64,000 nucleotides of DNA from the NCBI GenBank assembly GCA_019426215.1, contig CM033400.1:24226568-24290567 (forward strand), written 5' to 3'. Source of the DNA: Buddleja alternifolia. Its lineage: Eukaryota; Streptophyta; Magnoliopsida; Lamiales; Scrophulariaceae. The position numbers were made by a program, and so were the translations under genes. The first letter of the stretch is position 1, and each line of letters begins with the position of its first letter. Under the pieces are notes generated by a model, which did not search any database, had not been told where the DNA came from, and saw nothing but the letters and a program-made list of their open reading frames with translations. Shown in pieces: positions 10,961 to 22,487 of this stretch.

Positions 10961-13738
10961 AAAAACTAACTGAATTCGGAAATACAAAATAATCTTAATT
11001 ATTCTTGTACATAAGAATTAGAAGAAAATGCAAAGAATAAAAATAAGGAGTGAAACTAATACAGAAAGTAACATACAAACATTGTGGTAATATAGAGGAA
11101 AGATTACATTTTTGGTACAGTAATGTGGTCTGTATGTTTTTTTGGTACATTAATATTGGTGGGGGGTAGCAATTTGGATACACTATTGGGCAAAAAATTA
11201 GCAATTTGAGTATAATTTAGCCGGAAACTCCCATGTGAGGCGCACGTGATGTATAAATTTGGGGATTTCTGATTTTTGGAGGCAAAATTGATTAGGTGGA
11301 TGACTTTTTGGAGGGAAATCAACTATTTATAGATGAAAATATCTTCAATTTCATTCTATATCCAAATTTCACACTTTTTAACCTAAATCTATTCTATTAT
11401 AAAAGTACGAGTTGGTTTTTTTACATTTTTGATGTACCTTAAATATTCCTAAGTAATTCAATTTTTTAATGGCAAAAGAGTCAAAAATGAATTTTAAAAA
11501 TCTACAACAACAAAAAGTATAATTACATTAGGACTCTATAATGAAATTTTATACAGATGTATAATTATAATGAAATTCTATATATACGCTAGGACTACAA
11601 TATTACATATGATTAATCCAAAGTAAATTCTATACTTAAATATTAAACTACTCATCAATATTTTATAATTTAGAAAGTAAATCTACACTTAACTGTTGAT
11701 AAATTAAAACAAAACATTATCTTCGAAAGCGTTCAACCTCAAAAAAATATTTTAGTCAATCTATAATTTATATATATGCAATTAAAATATTTTGTAAGCT
11801 CCTCTGTTTTCTGTTTTTTAGAGGGTAGATAACGATATTATAATTTTATTGGTAAAATCAAAATAATTTGTTAAAATAAACTATAGAGTATTTCCTTTCT
11901 TTTTAAAGAGCTCGAAATTTTGATATTGTACTTGCATATTTTTTTCTGAAATTTAATTAAATTTTCTAAGATTTTTATTATAAATATTTTTACAAGAGCT
12001 TTTTCTTTTGACAACTAAAAAAAGGCGAGGTCGAATAAAACATCATAGCAACTATTTGAATTAAAAAAACTACCTACCAGAAAGTATTTTTTTTGCAAAA
12101 GTTCGATCATACATATAACTCAACTTAGTGATGACAATCCAGTAAACACACTAGAAAATAAGTTCTATCACCACTACATTAAACAGTATAAGTCACGTCA
12201 CTGTAAGTCCATAATACATCAGATCCATATGTTTCAGATGGTATTTCATCTTCTATTTCGTTTCTCATATGCACATAAAAATTATAGTTTTTTTTTACTA
12301 TTATAAAAGTACTAATTGCTCAAAAACTTTCTTAAAATTTTCAGAATACCTAATTTAAGCCTAATGAGTATGTACCAATAAATTAAAAGGGAAGGAAATT
12401 GAGTTTTAGCATTTGAAGTGTTTTACTTCAAAAATAACACATAACTTCCTATTTTACATCAATTTCTTTCATGAAAACTAATAATTTGTCTTTTTTATGT
12501 CATATATCATGAAATATTTTGAACTATTAATTAATTTTAGTTATTTGATATTAGATTTTGAGAGCTTTCATACCATAAATTATGAGTATACATAGGACCT
12601 CATGTATAGCAAAAATTGCAGCCATATAAAACTTACATTTTTGCACCATTATAAAGTTCTATTTCTAAGACTTTCTATTATTTTCTCACCAACTATTCTA
12701 TTCATATTATAAATATAGGAAAAGATAGATAAATTTATAATACATAATATTAAATGTTAACTCTAGGTGCTTTAATACTGAATGGAAACAAATAAATAAA
12801 TCAGTTATATGTTATACTTGTGATTTGTTTCACCTTATATGATCTACTGATGTTAATTTTATTACATTATTATAAAGTATTTTCATATAAGTAAGCACAG
12901 TATATTGTATACATAATTGCCCTTAGTTAATATTACATAAATACTATAAAACTGAATTTCGAATTTAATTTTTTAATTATAGAATATGACTATGTTTGCC
13001 AAAAAGGTATATTATAATTGGCTAGAAACTCTGTGGATATGTAAAAGGATGAGAGAGAATGTTTTAGTATGGATACTTTACTATATAAATGAGTTTTTTA
13101 AAGATTTTTTTCAATAGATTATTACTCATACTCTAAATATTTGTAATTCGTTATAGTTAAAAATAATTTCTAAAACATGTTTCATTATTCAAGTATAGTA
13201 CTATTAGCTCTTATTTTGATATAAAAATTATAAGATATTCAATGTGAACAATTATCAATAGCAAGCACAACTTATATGGAATAAGAGTAGAGCTTTTTTT
13301 CAAAAAAAAAATGTAAAAAAAAATTAATTGAAATATGATAATAAACAAGATTATGAATAACGCATTCATGCAAAAATTAAGCATCATTGTAGATGTCATA
13401 TAAATCATTAATTGTGAATACAACATTTATCGAGAAGATTCAGTATCATTACAAAAGCATATAAAAAATTATTTAGCAATACTTACAATGTATATTTCTC
13501 AATTTAATAATATATAATACACTTCAAGCACACATATATAGTGACAAATTTCTGAATGTTTGTTTAAACAAAACTTTTAGTGATTCTTAATAATTCATCA
13601 TTTACTTTACTTTGATCTTTTAATTATCTATCTTTTCCAGTGATTAACTTTATATTATATTTTGTTAGTTAGACATATACTAATTTTTTCAAGACCTATA
13701 ACTTATTTTTATACTTTTTGTTATGGGGTATGTGCATA

Positions 13739-13776
<38 letters not shown>

Positions 13777-14165
13777 ATATTATACACTATTTGAAAAGTT
13801 GAACTTCAAAGTTTGTATTTTGTTACTTGTTAGTATACTTTAATTATCAAACGTGTGTATCGAAAAATTATTTTTGTATTTAAAAAAAATTATATCAATA
13901 TTAATTAATTTTATGTATATACTCTTTATTTAATAAATTAATGATATATACTGTCTATTTATGTTAAAATATATTCATATCACCTACTTTTTCATTAATA
14001 AATATTTGTATCTTTTAAATTAAATATTTTCAACACTTCATACAAAAAATATATTTCGTAGTTTTGTCATTTCTATTTATTCTCAGTATTTTAAATATAT
14101 TTGTCTATAAATATCAATGCTAGCCATTATATATTCTTAAATATATATGTATAGAGAAAGACATA
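10961..14165. other. AT-rich intergenic stretch
   Basis: No gene is recognisable. At 11100-11330 there is a block with phrases such as GGTACATTAATATTGG and a GCACGTGATG core. It looks like one arm of a degenerate foldback element, but I cannot find its partner. The rest is low-complexity AT sequence with scattered short ORFs that match nothing. Confidence 0.6.
13741..13774. repeat. Compound (TG)n(TA)n microsatellite
   Basis: A TG run passes directly into a TA run. Confidence 0.9.
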
Positions 14166-14168
14166 GTT

Positions 14169-14195
14169 AGTCACGCGCAATGCGCGTGCAAATTA
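14169..14195 (-). other. Perfect GC hairpin, candidate Helitron 3' end
   Basis: CACGCGC, loop AAT, GCGCGTG sits in AT-rich sequence. On the minus strand it is followed by ACTAACTATG. The layout resembles a Helitron terminator, but the canonical CTAG-T end is absent, so it may be a mutated end or a different element. The adjoining bases up to about 14215 share a 20-plus base stretch with about 18711-18735. Confidence 0.3.
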
Positions 14196-14289
14196 TATAA
14201 AAAGATCAAGTTTTCGGAATAAAATGGTGAAGAAACCGAGTGGCTTCGGAATTTCTTCGAAGATATTCCGTGTTGGACAAACCATTTGC

Positions 14290-15093
14290 CTTCAACTTTG
14301 ATACATTGTAATAGTCAATCAACAATTGGAAGGACACAGAGTAGTATGTATAATGATAAGTCAAGACATATACGTTGACGACATAATACCATTGAACAGC
14401 TAATATCTAGAGGCATAATTTCCATAGACTATGTAAAGTCAAAGCTAAGTATTGCAAATCCATTAACAAAAGGCTTGTCTAGAGATCTAGTTGAAAGCTC
14501 AACAAAGGGATGGGCTTGAAGTCTACATGTTAAGAATAGACGTAGCGGAAACCCAACCTTGGTTACTGGATATCCCAAGATCTTGGTTCAATGGGAGAAT
14601 GAAGTTATGAAAGTTCAAGTGCACTATGAGTCTTTAATAATTCCACCCCATTCCTAGTTATATAAGTGCAACCTGTAGATGTACCCGAGGCTAAGTTTTT
14701 AAAACTTTTAATGATTCATATATTGTCTAAGTGGGTGACGTAATAAAGTGGAGTACGATAGTGTACTCTTTATAGGAGATCATCTATGTAAGTGAGAAGT
14801 GAGGGCGCTTCAATATAGTAAACACTTATGAATCCAAAATGGTGTTCCACGACCAAAATGGACCCAATTGAGAACAAAAACTGTAAAGAAAATATTGTGC
14901 AAATATCATTGTCTTGATTCACCCGAACGGCTAACCAATTCAAAATATCACGTTCATTAGGTAGCCTAGTGAATCCGATGATATCTCACTAAGAAAAATT
15001 CAAAGCCACAATCTATCTCTTCTGATGCAATAGTTTTTTGTCTGAACTCTCGTAGTGTCTACATATGTATTAATTTTTATTCATATGGGGGAT
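14290..15093 (+). pseudogene. 3' end of a copia pol plus polypurine tract
   Basis: Around 14310-14520 the translation reads MYNDKSRHIRRRHNTIEQLI, then SIDYVKSKLSIANPLTKGLS and MGLKS, the C-terminal end of a Ty1/copia RNase H domain. Frame breaks are present. After about 570 bp of non-coding sequence a purine run (ATATGGGGGA at 15084-15093) serves as the polypurine tract directly before an LTR. Everything upstream of RNase H has been lost. Confidence 0.75.
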
Positions 15094-16199
15094 TGTTGAA
15101 AATCTAGCTCATTAAAAATCTGTTTTGATTCAATTTAGATGGATATTCAAAAATGCCAAGTTGCTCAGAAGTATAATATTATGGCATAGTATGAAACTAC
15201 GTTCTGAATATTGATAGCAATTTTAGTTTCTCAATTCCAATTTTGGATGAATGAGAAATTAAATGTGAAAGATTGGCATTTCAATTGATTGAAATATGGA
15301 TATCCTATAATAGTTCAAAACCTTGTGTAATTGTGCTTATATATCACAAGTATGAAAGTAGGGTTATCTCTTTAGGTCATCCAACTTATTGGAAAGATGG
15401 AGGACCTATGGATTTGGGCTTTGGCCCAATTTCTTAACTCCTCACACCCGCGGTCCAATGGACCGGATTCGGCTCGAGCTCGGGTATGGGCCTGGGCCTT
15501 GGCCTTGGGTCGCAGGTTGTGGGTTGGTTTGCCCATATTTATCTCTTAGATAAAGTTTTATTAAATTAATTACTTAATTAATTAAATTTAATTTTTATTT
15601 CAGATTTTGAACTTATTGAATCTATAGTCGCGATGATGAACCACAACCTTTCGATCGATGACCACGATCGAATGGGTGTAGTACACCAAAAGTCTACACG
15701 TGGACCAGCTGACTTAGCGAGTGCGTTGTGCACTCGTTGCGCACTCGTTGCACCGAAACAGTGCATGTCTGGGGTGAAAAGGCACCTTTTCACCCAATCT
15801 GGGGCTGCTTTGCAAAGCCAAAAAGTTGCATCTTTTCAACCCCCAACCTTTGGAAATCTATAAATAGGACCCTCCTATTTTGGATTATCACAACAAAAAA
15901 AGTATTAATTTTGCATCTCTTTCTTTCTTCTCTCTTTTAAGTACTATTTTGCGTATATGAAAGAGATTTTCATTATAAATCGAGAGTTCTAACATAAGCT
16001 TGTTCACTAGGTTTAGAAATTTGGAGTGGTCCTATTTCTAAGACGATTTAGTCGTTGCATCTTAGGACACAGACGTCATATCTCGTCCAACCAAGAGCAT
16101 GACATTATTGTGTTGAGAAGATCGGGTCATCCGTGCCTCGACTATACCAATTTCCATGACAAGTTGTTGCATTTTTCGGTACAATTTCACCTTCTACAT
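15094..16199 (+). mobile_element. 3' LTR of the copia remnant (right end uncertain)
   Basis: The LTR begins TGTTGAAAAT immediately after the polypurine tract. It contains a GC-richer block at 15430-15830, a TATA box at 15858-15867 and a downstream U5-like region. I place the right border near TTCTACA at about 16199 because an LTR should end in CA. There is no second LTR or target duplication to confirm it, so the end could be off by tens of bases. Confidence 0.5.
15858..15867 (+). promoter_or_regulatory. LTR TATA box
   Basis: CTATAAATAG lies about 760 bp into the LTR, where the U3/R promoter of an LTR retrotransposon is expected. Confidence 0.55.
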
Positions 16200-17618
16200 G
16201 GAATAATTCAAGTTCCTCATAAACAGAACAAAGAAAGTGAAATGTTAACACAATTTAAGTATATTCATTTAGCAAACGGTAAATTAAACAGTCGCCTACT
16301 TAAATCATGGTCAAAATGCATTTAAAACTATATAAACCACTAGCAAAGAGAACTAAAACAACAGGCATTCGGTACAAATAAGGTAGAAAGTATGGGACAT
16401 TTGGAAGATTATAGTACATATACCCCGAGTATTTCAGTTGGAAGAAAGCTGATAGGTATGATGATACAAGAGAAAGTCAAAGTCGAACGAGAATATATTA
16501 CTCGAAGATAAAATGCAACCCCCATGTCATCTGAATGGATTTTGCATTTTGAAGGCAGGTGTCCACAAGGCTTAAAACAAGGAGTAGATATAATCGACTA
16601 TCCAAATTCAAACGAAAAAAAGAAGGAAAAAGGGACAAAACTACTCAACCTCGACTTTCTAACTCGAATCACAAACGCCTGAATTGTGAACAGAAGTTCG
16701 TCCTCCAATCTTCAAACCCTGTGGAATCAATAACAGAAGTGATCACAAATTAAGATTGCAGCATTACTTGCAGTACTATCAAATGAAAGAAACTAACCAT
16801 AATCTGCTTATAGCTTTTCTTCATACATTACAGGGAAAGTGAGGAGAGGCAATACTGGAAATTGTATCACGAAAAGAGCTCCTATACGTTTTGAGTTCTC
16901 CAAGAGTAGCTCTGTACTCTGCATATATACGAGTTTTCTCTCATATTGAAACACAAAAATGCACACCATTTCCATTTAAAAGAACTTTACCTAAAGGCTA
17001 AAACTAACCTGAAGAATATTAAGTATATTAAAAATAAACACCCAAGAGACATGTCTACACAATTCAATTGGCTGCAACTCTTGGTGAAATGTATTTTCCT
17101 CTATAAATACAGCCCATTATTCATCATTTAATTTACTTGAAATATATACAAATATGCAATATACTCTCCAAATGATTTAGATATTTGAGTTGTGAAATAC
17201 GAGTCTTCGGTTCTTGTAATCAAATTCTCAACAGTGTTCTTGTTTTTTTCAACAAGTTCCGGGCAACGTGATTATAATCAAGTTCGATCAAAATAACGCT
17301 CCCGCACTAGGTGCGCTCTCATTTCTAACAAAGTAGAAAAGCACGGAAAGTAAGAACTTGCTATAAAAGAGAGAATAGCACATTCCACATCACAACTCCC
17401 TTCTGGTTTTCCGACTTAAAGGAACACCCAACGCGAAAAGAGATCATCAACAAATGGTGAAATTATATTTCACAGAGACAAAATCTCTCCACATGGTTCA
17501 ATTGGGCTCGATAAATGATTAAATTTCATACATAGAGCAGAGCAGCTCAACAAGCATTAACTACACAAACTTATTATACATAATGTCATATAATTCAGCA
17601 AATTGAAAAAACTTTGGC
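16200..17618. other. Intergenic, no gene seen
   Basis: No coding sequence is recognisable. A TATA-like CTATAAATAC at 17101-17110 followed by a pyrimidine-rich leader could belong to another degraded LTR, but no PBS or partner is present. The last 200 bp probably hold the 3' UTR of the isomerase gene to the right. Confidence 0.5.
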
Positions 17619-18362
17619 TCACAATCTTGAAACAGCTTTATGATCACCGGAAAAATCCCCCACCGTCTCATCCGATCCGAGCACCGCCAACGCGTCAGCA
17701 AACACCGTCCTCCGGTTATCGGCGTACAGTTCTCCGTCCCACTTCCTCTTCATCAGATCCCTCCCCAGCCTCGCCGCAGCCTCCACAGTCTCCTCCGCAC
17801 CATCGTGGGCTGAGTCCACTATCCCCCACTCCACCGCCGTCTCCGCCGTGATTTTCGCCGCCGTCAAAACCATATCCCTCCAAACCCTAGGAGACCCAAT
17901 TTTACTCTTCAAAATGGACATGAACCAATTGGGGACTTTGCGCTTAATGTCGAGCTCACTCATGTACAGAAACCCTCGGTCTTTTCGCATGAGGAGATAG
18001 TCATGGCTGAGTGCGAGGATGATGCCGGCGGCGGAGGCGTGGCCGGTGACGGCGGCGATTGTCGGCATGGGGAGGGAGATGAGGTCCGAGACCAAGAGGC
18101 GGAGCTTCTTGGACGTGATCTTGGGTCGGGCTTGGTCTTGCGTTTCCGGGTCGGAGAATGCCCAGGAGAGATCGTAGCCGTTGGAGAAGAACTTGCCGTG
18201 GGCGGTGGTGATGAGGGCTGTTGGGCCCCTGGACTCGGACTCGGTCTTCGCCCGGTCGAGTGCGGCTCGGATAGAGTCGATCAGGGTCGGGTTCAACCGG
18301 TGCTCATTGTTGCCGGTGATTGTGAGGATGAAGAGGTCGCCACGTCTCTCTAAAGTACACAT
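17619..18362 (-). CDS. ECI: Peroxisomal enoyl-CoA delta-isomerase (ECI-type)
   Basis: This is an intact single-exon gene of 247 residues. It belongs to the crotonase superfamily and should shift the double bond of cis/trans-3-enoyl-CoA to trans-2-enoyl-CoA, so that unsaturated fatty acids can be beta-oxidised. Visible family features are HGKFFSNGYDLSW (residues about 54-66, first oxyanion-hole segment), GHASAAGIILALSHDY (about 106-121, second oxyanion-hole segment) and FLYMSELDI, where plant family members carry the conserved acidic residue. The protein ends in SRL, a canonical type 1 peroxisomal targeting signal, which agrees with peroxisomal plant ECIs. The ATG at 18362 starts directly on the conserved MCTLE opening. 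Length matches the family (about 240). The gene is GC-richer than its surroundings. Related enoyl-CoA hydratases are the main alternative, but the SNGYDL and PTS1 pattern favours ECI. Confidence 0.92.
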   Translation of the reverse strand: MCTLERRGDLFILTITGNNEHRLNPTLIDSIRAALDRAKTESESRGPTALITTAHGKFFSNGYDLSWAFSDPETQDQARPKITSKKLRLLVSDLISLPMPTIAAVTGHASAAGIILALSHDYLLMRKDRGFLYMSELDIKRKVPNWFMSILKSKIGSPRVWRDMVLTAAKITAETAVEWGIVDSAHDGAEETVEAAARLGRDLMKRKWDGELYADNRRTVFADALAVLGSDETVGDFSGDHKAVSRL

Positions 18363-18438
18363 TGCTATGAGTGACAGCGTCTCTAAGGATTAGAGGAAGA
18401 CGGAGATTTTGAAGTAGGTTGTATGCTGCTGACACATG

Positions 18439-18493
18439 AAACTACCATTAGTTACTACCAAAAAAAAAAAAAAAAATTAAACTACCATTAGTT
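18439..18493. repeat. 15-bp direct repeat bracketing a poly(A) tract
   Basis: AAACTACCATTAGTT occurs at 18439-18453 and 18479-18493. Between them is a short ACTACC followed by about 17 A and TT. This is what a target duplication around a severely 5'-truncated retro-insertion looks like. It lies about 77 bp upstream of the isomerase start codon. Confidence 0.55.
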
Positions 18494-19095
18494 GAACTCT
18501 CGTTTGGGACCAGTCCATTCTTTAGCACATTGAATGACATTGGAAACTTCGTTGTACGAATGAGACCGTGGTTGTAGCGTCACCGAACATTACACGGATG
18601 CGCGCACTTACGGTTATGGACATCGGACCCAACCAGAACTAAGGGCGTTCATGATTTTTTAAAATCGTAAGATACCGATTGTACCATACTCAGTCAAATT
18701 GAAATCATAGTTTATTTATATAAAAAGATCAAGTTTTCGTATTAGATCATAAGTTGGTCCCGATTACTTTGCCATGATTTTGGTTTTAGAAATTCTTTAT
18801 GAGTAAAAAATCGTATCGGACCGTATGTATATAATAATTAATTATATTATTCATACTATATATAAGTGCTTCTACAAAAGAAACTTCTACAAGGTATAGA
18901 GAAAAGGTAGTTGGAATCAAATTTATTACCTAACTTATGTGGAATGTGGATAACTTTAAAAAGATTATGAATTTAAGAATTAGTTAAGTAGAATTTATCG
19001 CTCAACTTTCTTTAATTGATTCCTATTGAATTTATATTTGTAAGTGACGTAGGTGAAAATTGGACATTAAATCAAGCTGACAAGATCAAGACTTA
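18494..19095. other. Upstream region of the isomerase gene
   Basis: Non-coding. It contains a segment (about 18711-18735, reading AAAAAGATCAAGTTTTCG) shared with 14195-14215, so part of it is repeat-derived. Confidence 0.5.
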
Positions 19096-19334
19096 GAGGG
19101 TGTTTGACTAAGCTTATAAGCTCCTCTAAATATCTTATAAGATGTTTTGGAGCTTATAAACTCTATAAATTTGTTTGATAATTTTTTTAAAAAAAACAGC
19201 TTATAAGACTAAAAAATAAGATATTTGGGTCTTATAAGTTGTTTTTAAAAAAGTAACACACCCCCAATTTTTTTAACATCTTATAAGATGTTACATCTTA
19301 AAAGCTCCTAAGATAAGCTTAGCCAAACACCCTC
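19096..19334. mobile_element. Tourist-like (PIF/Harbinger) MITE
   Basis: A 239-bp element with terminal inverted repeats GAGGGTGTTTGACTAAGC at the left and its near-perfect complement at the right. It is flanked by TTA at 19093-19095 and 19335-19337, the target choice of PIF/Harbinger. A diverged relative is visible around 55920-56070. Confidence 0.75.
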
Positions 19335-19828
19335 TTAGTGGACTTGAATCCATATTACAAATATGGATTTGGACTCTTCTAGAAGGATACCAAGTCCAAT
19401 CGGGTACATCTGAAAGATCTGCCAACCTGGACCAGCAAAAGAGAATATAGACAAGAATCAATCAAATCAAAGACCTTTTATAAGAGACCTGACAAGATCA
19501 AGCCTTATTTTCCTAAGTGATCATGACTAATTGGTGATTAGATACAACCCAAATTAGAGGATTACATTTATCTTAGCTATTTTATGCATATTAGGTATAG
19601 TTGAATTATCATATCCAACCGTAGCTATAAAAAACTTGTATAAATACTCATCATAAAGATGAATAAAAGGACAGTCTTAATACCCCGAGAATGTAGGTCT
19701 GATTTTGGACCAAACCACGTAACTCTCGTATTCATTTACTTACATTGCGTGCCTTATATTATTACTAATATATAGCATTATTATTAGTTATTATTGATGT
19801 GAATTGGACACATATCTGTAAAAAAATG
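19335..19828. other. Intergenic spacer, nothing recognised
   Basis: About 490 bp of AT-rich non-coding sequence between two DNA elements. Confidence 0.6.
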
Positions 19829-21193
19829 AACAAAATACATAATACACCCCTAAAGTATTGCATGTGTTGCATATATGTCCCTAAAGTACCAAACGTACCC
19901 AAATAGTTCCTGAAGTACTAAAGGTACCAAAATAGTCTCTGTCGTTAGTCGTCAACCAGTAAAAGATTTACTCCATTAAAAATTTGACCAAGTTTAGCAT
20001 TTACCCACAGCATCTGGGCTAGCTTGAATGACTGTGCTGGACATATCAGCAACAAGTCCAAAAATGCACTTAAATAGGTGGAATTGTTTATATTTTAGGG
20101 GTTAATAGTTGAGAAATTATGGTAAAAGACAGTTGAAAATTTTCAAAATTCTAGACGTCTTGGGGAGATGGCTTTGAGTGATTAACACAACTTCTTTTAT
20201 ATAGAGAAATAAGATGTTTAAAGAGATTTAGCTTTATTAATTTGGGTTTTTTTTTTTTTTGCAGAGTTAAAACCTAATGAAAAAGAGAAAATGAAAAGGT
20301 TTTATACTCTTTACCTTTATTCACTTTATTTTATTAAAAGTGTTTTTCAGTATTCTTTTTTTTTTATAAAAGCGTTTTTGTTGGGCGGTTGAGTTTTCAT
20401 CTACTTAAGAGCAAATTTAGTTTTTTGGATTTATTGTCGATGTGTCCAACCACTCATACAAGCTAGCCCACTTGTCATGAGTAAATGCATAAATTTGGCC
20501 AAAATTTTAATGGAGTAAATTTTACTGCCATTTGATCACGAATGGGAGGGACCTAGCTTGAATGACTGTGCTGGACATATCAGCAACAAGTCCAAAAATG
20601 CACTTAAATAGGTGGAATTTTTTATATTTTAGGAGTTAATAGTTGAGAAATTATAGTAAAAGACAGTTGAAAATTTTCAAAATTCTAGACGTCTTGGGGA
20701 GATGGCTTTGAGTGATTAACACAACTTCTTTTATATAGAGAAATAAGATGTTTAAAGAGATTTAGCTTTATTAATTTGGGTTTTTTTGTCCAGAGTTAAA
20801 ACCTATTGAAAAAGAGAAAATGGAAAGGTTTTATACTCTTTACCTTTATTCACTTTATTTTATTAAAAGTGTTTTTTAGTATTCTATTTTTTTTTTTACA
20901 AAAGCGTTTTTGTTGGGCAGTTGAGTTTTCACCTACTTAAGAGCAATTTTAGTTTTTTGGATTTATTGTCGATGTGTCCAACCACTCGTACAAGCTAGCC
21001 CACTTGTCATGAGTAAATGCGTAAATTTGGCCAAAATTTTAATGGAGTATATTTTACTGCCATTTGATCACGAATGGGAGGGACTATTTTAGTAAGTTTG
21101 ATATTTCAGTGACTATTTTTGGTTCATTTGGTACTTCCGGGACTATATGTGACACATGCCATACTTCAGGGGTGTATTATATATTTTGCCATA
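19829..21193. mobile_element. Long-TIR DNA element (MULE-like or foldback)
   Basis: Arms of roughly 100-150 bp are inverted repeats of each other. The left arm has AATACACCCCTAAAGTAT and AGTACCAAA phrases; the right arm carries the same phrases in reverse complement near 21193-21090. No transposase is present. I could not confirm a target duplication, so the superfamily is a guess. The interior is a tandem duplication. Confidence 0.65.
20019..21084. repeat. Tandem duplication of a ~535-bp unit
   Basis: Two head-to-tail copies (20019-20553 and 20554-21084) begin CTAGCTTGAATGACTGTG and end GAATGGGAGGGAC. They differ only by scattered substitutions and homopolymer length. The duplication is confined to the interior of the long-TIR element; the right arm follows copy 2, and the left arm precedes copy 1. 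Confidence 0.92.
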
Positions 21194-21423
21194 AGTAAAT
21201 CCAACTAAATTAATATTTTTGCTTTGATTCCAATTACAATTATAAGTTTAATTCTTATCTGATTTTTATTTTATTTTTTAATTATTTCTATTGTTAATAA
21301 CTTTCTTCTTTTTAGTGTATTAATGCAAAATCTTATTTACTCAAATCTTTTTGGAGTCCATCAATATTAAATAATAATATTTATTGAGATATTCATGTAA
21401 CTTATATATATATATATATATTT

Positions 21424-22487
21424 CACTAGGTACACTTGAGGTATTTGTCTACTTATAAAAAACATCCCCTAATTTAATAAATTACATTTAACATCTTGTA
21501 ATTTCAATTCTTCCAACAATTGACACCTTTCATTAGGGTTTTTGCTGTAGCACCGTTAAAAAAAATGAACTTCTAACTACCCTTAATTATGTAAACCATA
21601 ATTTCCCGGGCGGTGATACCCTTTTGGGTGTATTTGTAATATTTTTCAAATCATAGATATGTAATGAAATATTTTGGACCTATTTCAATTTAAATTAAAT
21701 TACAATATAAATTTTTATATATTGTAAATAAAAATAATATATTAAATGTGATATATATCTCTGAAAAAATAAAGTAAATTAAAAAAACATATTGATAATA
21801 TTTGAGTTATAATTTCAATATTATCTAGCTAAAATATTCCAATCATTTTTAAATTTGAAGATTGAAGTTAAATTAAAATTTTAAATTTGTATTTTCAATA
21901 TATTAATTAAGCCTTTTTATTTGATTTATTTACAAATTATCAAAAGAAAAATAGATTAGAAATTATTTTTTGTATTTCTTAAAAATTAATAAATAACAAT
22001 AAACAAAAAAAGAAAAAGAAAGAAAAGGAAAATCAACACAGTACAACATCTTCTTCACTCGTGAACCACCACCGCCGCAGAAATCGTCTACATCCCACCA
22101 CCGCCTGCATCCCATTTGCGGAGCGTTTGCCGACTGTCGCCACCGCCGTTTGCAACCCACCACTGCCTGTATCCCCCTCGCGAACTACCACCCCCTCTGC
22201 CTGCATCCCACCACCAGTTTTGCGAACCAACACCTAATTCCGTCGGGTGAAGGTGGAAGGGGCAGAATTATCATTTCTATTTTTGCTTTTTTCAAAAAAA
22301 ATTCTTTTTGTATTTTGCCTTTTTTCAAAAAGTCTTTCTAATAGGGGTATGAATGTCTCCAACCTTACATCACTAAATTAAACTATGGGATGTTAGTTAT
22401 AATTTATTAAACTGTATTTTTTTGTAATTTATTAAATTAGGGGATGCTTTTTGTAATTAGACAATACCTCAGGAGTACCCAATGTAG
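21424..22487. mobile_element. Non-autonomous TIR element with GC-rich interior
   Basis: Left arm 21424-21500 (AGGTACACTTGAGGTATT, then CATCCCCTAATTTAATAAA) is mirrored by the right arm 22487-22350 (TGGGTACTCCTGAGGTAT, then CATCCCCTAATTTAATAAA). No transposase is present. The interior at 22050-22260 is much GC-richer, with repeated CACCACCGCC and GCATCCCACCACC phrases that translate to low-complexity peptide. I do not call it a gene. Confidence 0.65.

Noticed and set aside
17101..17330. TATA box with downstream leader, possible further LTR or promoter
   Set aside because: No LTR partner, PBS, target duplication or downstream coding sequence to support it.
18003..18353. Plus-strand open frames over the isomerase gene
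   Set aside because: They are antisense shadows of the GC-rich isomerase coding strand; the minus-strand product has clear family motifs and a targeting signal.
21963..22341. Gly/Arg/Trp-rich frames near 22.1 kb
   Set aside because: Products of CACCACCGCC-type repeats inside a TIR element; no plausible start context or domain.
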